NCBI GenBank assembly: GCA_038526735.1
Contig: JBCBGM010000041.1
Location: 1 to 23,635 of the forward strand
Reading direction: 5' to 3'
DNA: 23,635 nt
DNA from: Rubricella sp038526735
GTDB lineage: Bacteria > Pseudomonadota > Alphaproteobacteria > Rhodobacterales > Rhodobacteraceae
Shown here: positions 22,578-23,635 of the stretch, one piece after another
Position numbering within the stretch: position 1 is the stretch's first letter
Layout of the letters: each line of letters starts with the position of its first letter
Program-made: the position numbers and the translations under genes
Notes under the pieces: generated by a model
Database searches by the model: none
Told to the model about the DNA's origin: nothing
What the model saw: only the letters and a program-made list of their open reading frames with translations

Positions 22578-23483
22578 ATGCACCAGATCGCAGCGCTATA
22601 TCACTTCGCCCCGGTGGCTGATCCGGCCGCCCTCAAGCACCGCTTGGGCCAGCTCTGCTGCCGCGCGGGCGTGCGCGGCACGCTGATCGTGGCCTCTGAG
22701 GGGGTGAATGGCACCATCGCGGGCACGCGCGGAGCCCTCGACACAGCCCTTAACGGCATCAAGGCAGAGCCCGGATTTGCTGATCTGGAGTGGAAAGAGA
22801 GCACCGCCGCCGAGGCCCCGTTCCGCAAACTCAAGATCAAGCTCAAGCCAGAAATTGTCACGCTCGGCGCCGGAGAGATTGACCCCCGCGCCAAGGTGGG
22901 CCGCTACATTGAGCCCAAAGACTGGAACGCCCTCGTTGACGACCCCGACACCGTGCTCATCGACACCCGCAACGACTATGAGGTCGCCATCGGCACGTTT
23001 CAGGGCGCGGTTGACCCCGAGACCCAGTCCTTCCGCGACTTCCCCAAATGGTGGGAAGAGAACAAGGCCCGCTTCCACAACCGCAAGATCGCGATGTTCT
23101 GCACCGGTGGGATCAGGTGCGAGAAATCCACAAGCTTTCTGATTGAGCAGGGCGTGGAAGAGGTTTTTCACCTGAGAGGCGGTATCCTGAAATACCTCGA
23201 AGAAGTGCCCGAGCACGACACCCGCTGGGACGGCGCCTGCTTTGTCTTCGACGAGCGTGTCAGCGTCGAACACGGGTTGCGCGAAGGGGAGCACACCCTC
23301 TGCCGCGCCTGCCGCCGGCCCGTTGCTCCGGCTGATCTGTCTCACCCCGCCTACGTGCGCGGCGTCAGCTGCCCAGCCTGCATCGACGAATACACCGACG
23401 CCGACCGCACCCGCTTCGCCGAACGCCAACGCCAGATTGACCTCGCAAAGGCGCGTGGTGAGCGGCACATGGCGGAGGATTGA
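22578..23483 (+). CDS. trhO: tRNA uridine-34 hydroxylase TrhO (rhodanese family)
   Basis: 301 residues. TrhO (YceA) uses O2 to hydroxylate U34 of certain tRNAs to 5-hydroxyuridine. The N-terminal domain has YHFAPVADPAALKHRL and RGTLIVASEGVNGTIAGT. The rhodanese domain is at about 115-215, with VLIDTRNDYEVAIGTFQGAVDP and the catalytic loop CTGGIRCEKS, Cys175 and Cys181 both present. HLRGGILKYLEEVP is typical. The C-terminal tail has two CxxC pairs (CRAC and CPAC) that may bind zinc. Length and motifs are complete. The ribosome-binding site is weak (AGCGGG). It is divergent from the LamG pair. Confidence 0.95.
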   Translation: MHQIAALYHFAPVADPAALKHRLGQLCCRAGVRGTLIVASEGVNGTIAGTRGALDTALNGIKAEPGFADLEWKESTAAEAPFRKLKIKLKPEIVTLGAGEIDPRAKVGRYIEPKDWNALVDDPDTVLIDTRNDYEVAIGTFQGAVDPETQSFRDFPKWWEENKARFHNRKIAMFCTGGIRCEKSTSFLIEQGVEEVFHLRGGILKYLEEVPEHDTRWDGACFVFDERVSVEHGLREGEHTLCRACRRPVAPADLSHPAYVRGVSCPACIDEYTDADRTRFAERQRQIDLAKARGERHMAED

Positions 23484-23486
23484 GGG

Positions 23487-23502
23487 GCGCGGGTTACCGC
23501 GC
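23487..23502. other. Hairpin just after trhO
   Basis: GCGCGG-GTTA-CCGCGC is a perfect 6-bp stem with a 4-nt loop, four bases after the trhO stop. No T-tract follows, so its role as terminator is doubtful. Confidence 0.4.
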
Positions 23503-23514
23503 TGTCCAGTGAAA

Positions 23515-23533
23515 TCCCGGATCAAGTTCGGGA
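23515..23533. repeat. Palindromic intergenic repeat (TCCCGGATCAAGTTCGGGA)
   Basis: The outer arms are TCCCG and CGGGA. The core GGATCAAG is the reverse-complement type of the repeat at 774-791, and a second member follows 14 bases on. This class is common between genes in alphaproteobacteria (from memory). Confidence 0.65.
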
Positions 23534-23546
23534 CGGCTAGTCGAAC

Positions 23547-23567
23547 GCCCCGGACCTGATTCGGGGC
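23547..23567. repeat. Palindromic intergenic repeat (core CCCCGGACCTGATTCGGGG)
   Basis: The arms GCCCCG and CGGGGC surround GACCTGATT. It is in the opposite orientation to the copy at 23515-23533, so the two form an inverted pair. The remaining bases to the window end (23568-23635) are GC-rich with further CCCGG/CCGGG motifs; I see no gene there. Confidence 0.65.
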
Positions 23568-23635
23568 CTCGGAGCTCTGCCAGATTCCATGCCCGGAACA
23601 AGGCGCGCAGCGCCGCCGGGCCAGCGCCGGACCGG

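Noticed and set aside
22596..23525. Minus-strand frame of 309 codons opposite trhO
   Set aside because: trhO has complete rhodanese motifs; the antisense frame is a shadow.

Overview
The window looks like a chromosomal segment from a marine-type alphaproteobacterium of the Rhodobacterales (Roseobacter/Rhodobacteraceae group). The evidence is the high GC content, a TrcR (DUF1013) gene, a MipZ gene, a phasin, a zinc-free L31, the order ffh - GNATs - chorismate mutase - rpsP - rimM - trmD - rplS, and intergenic palindromes of the CCCGGAYYTGATYCGGG type common in this class. No rRNA, tRNA, CRISPR array, transposase or phage gene was found. No gene-free stretch exceeds 300 bases. The two longest, 752-1003 and 6129-6379, hold repeats and the phasin promoter respectively.

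Layout: 2-751 is the 3' part of trcR. 1004-1810 (-) is a short-chain dehydrogenase divergent from an acyl-CoA synthetase at 1946-3556 (+). 3563-5594 (-) holds a secreted nuclease, an rsmC-like methyltransferase and clpS. 5697-6128 (-) is a phasin with its own terminator and a promoter carrying repeated TTGTGC boxes. 6380-7666 (+) is a D,D-carboxypeptidase with a SPOR domain, ending stop-on-stop against mipZ (7663-8472, -). From 15619 down to 7663 (all -) runs a large housekeeping block: ffh, three GNAT acetyltransferases, chorismate mutase, rpsP, rimM, trmD, rplS, a membrane protein, rpmE, mipZ. The first five genes are coupled by 4-base overlaps, and terminators follow rplS and rpmE.

15776-22418 (-) is the unusual part. 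It contains two tandem, paralogous, very large (1109 and 1041 aa) TadG-like pilus-assembly-type proteins, each with a LamG/concanavalin-A-like domain inserted in the middle of the TadG scaffold. The inserted domain is far better conserved between the copies than much of the scaffold, about 79% identity over 159 ungapped residues by hand count. All 12 scaffold cysteines align between the copies. Only the downstream copy has Asp-rich, repeat-encoded linkers. No other tad/flp gene lies in the window. This pair is the best candidate for an undescribed surface or adhesion system. 22578-23483 (+) is trhO, followed by palindromic repeats to the window edge.

Functionally, the central block joins protein targeting (Ffh) with ribosome components and maturation (S16, L19, L31, RimM) and tRNA modification (TrmD). 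MipZ and the SPOR-domain carboxypeptidase relate to cell division and wall remodelling. The phasin shows that the organism probably stores polyhydroxyalkanoate.
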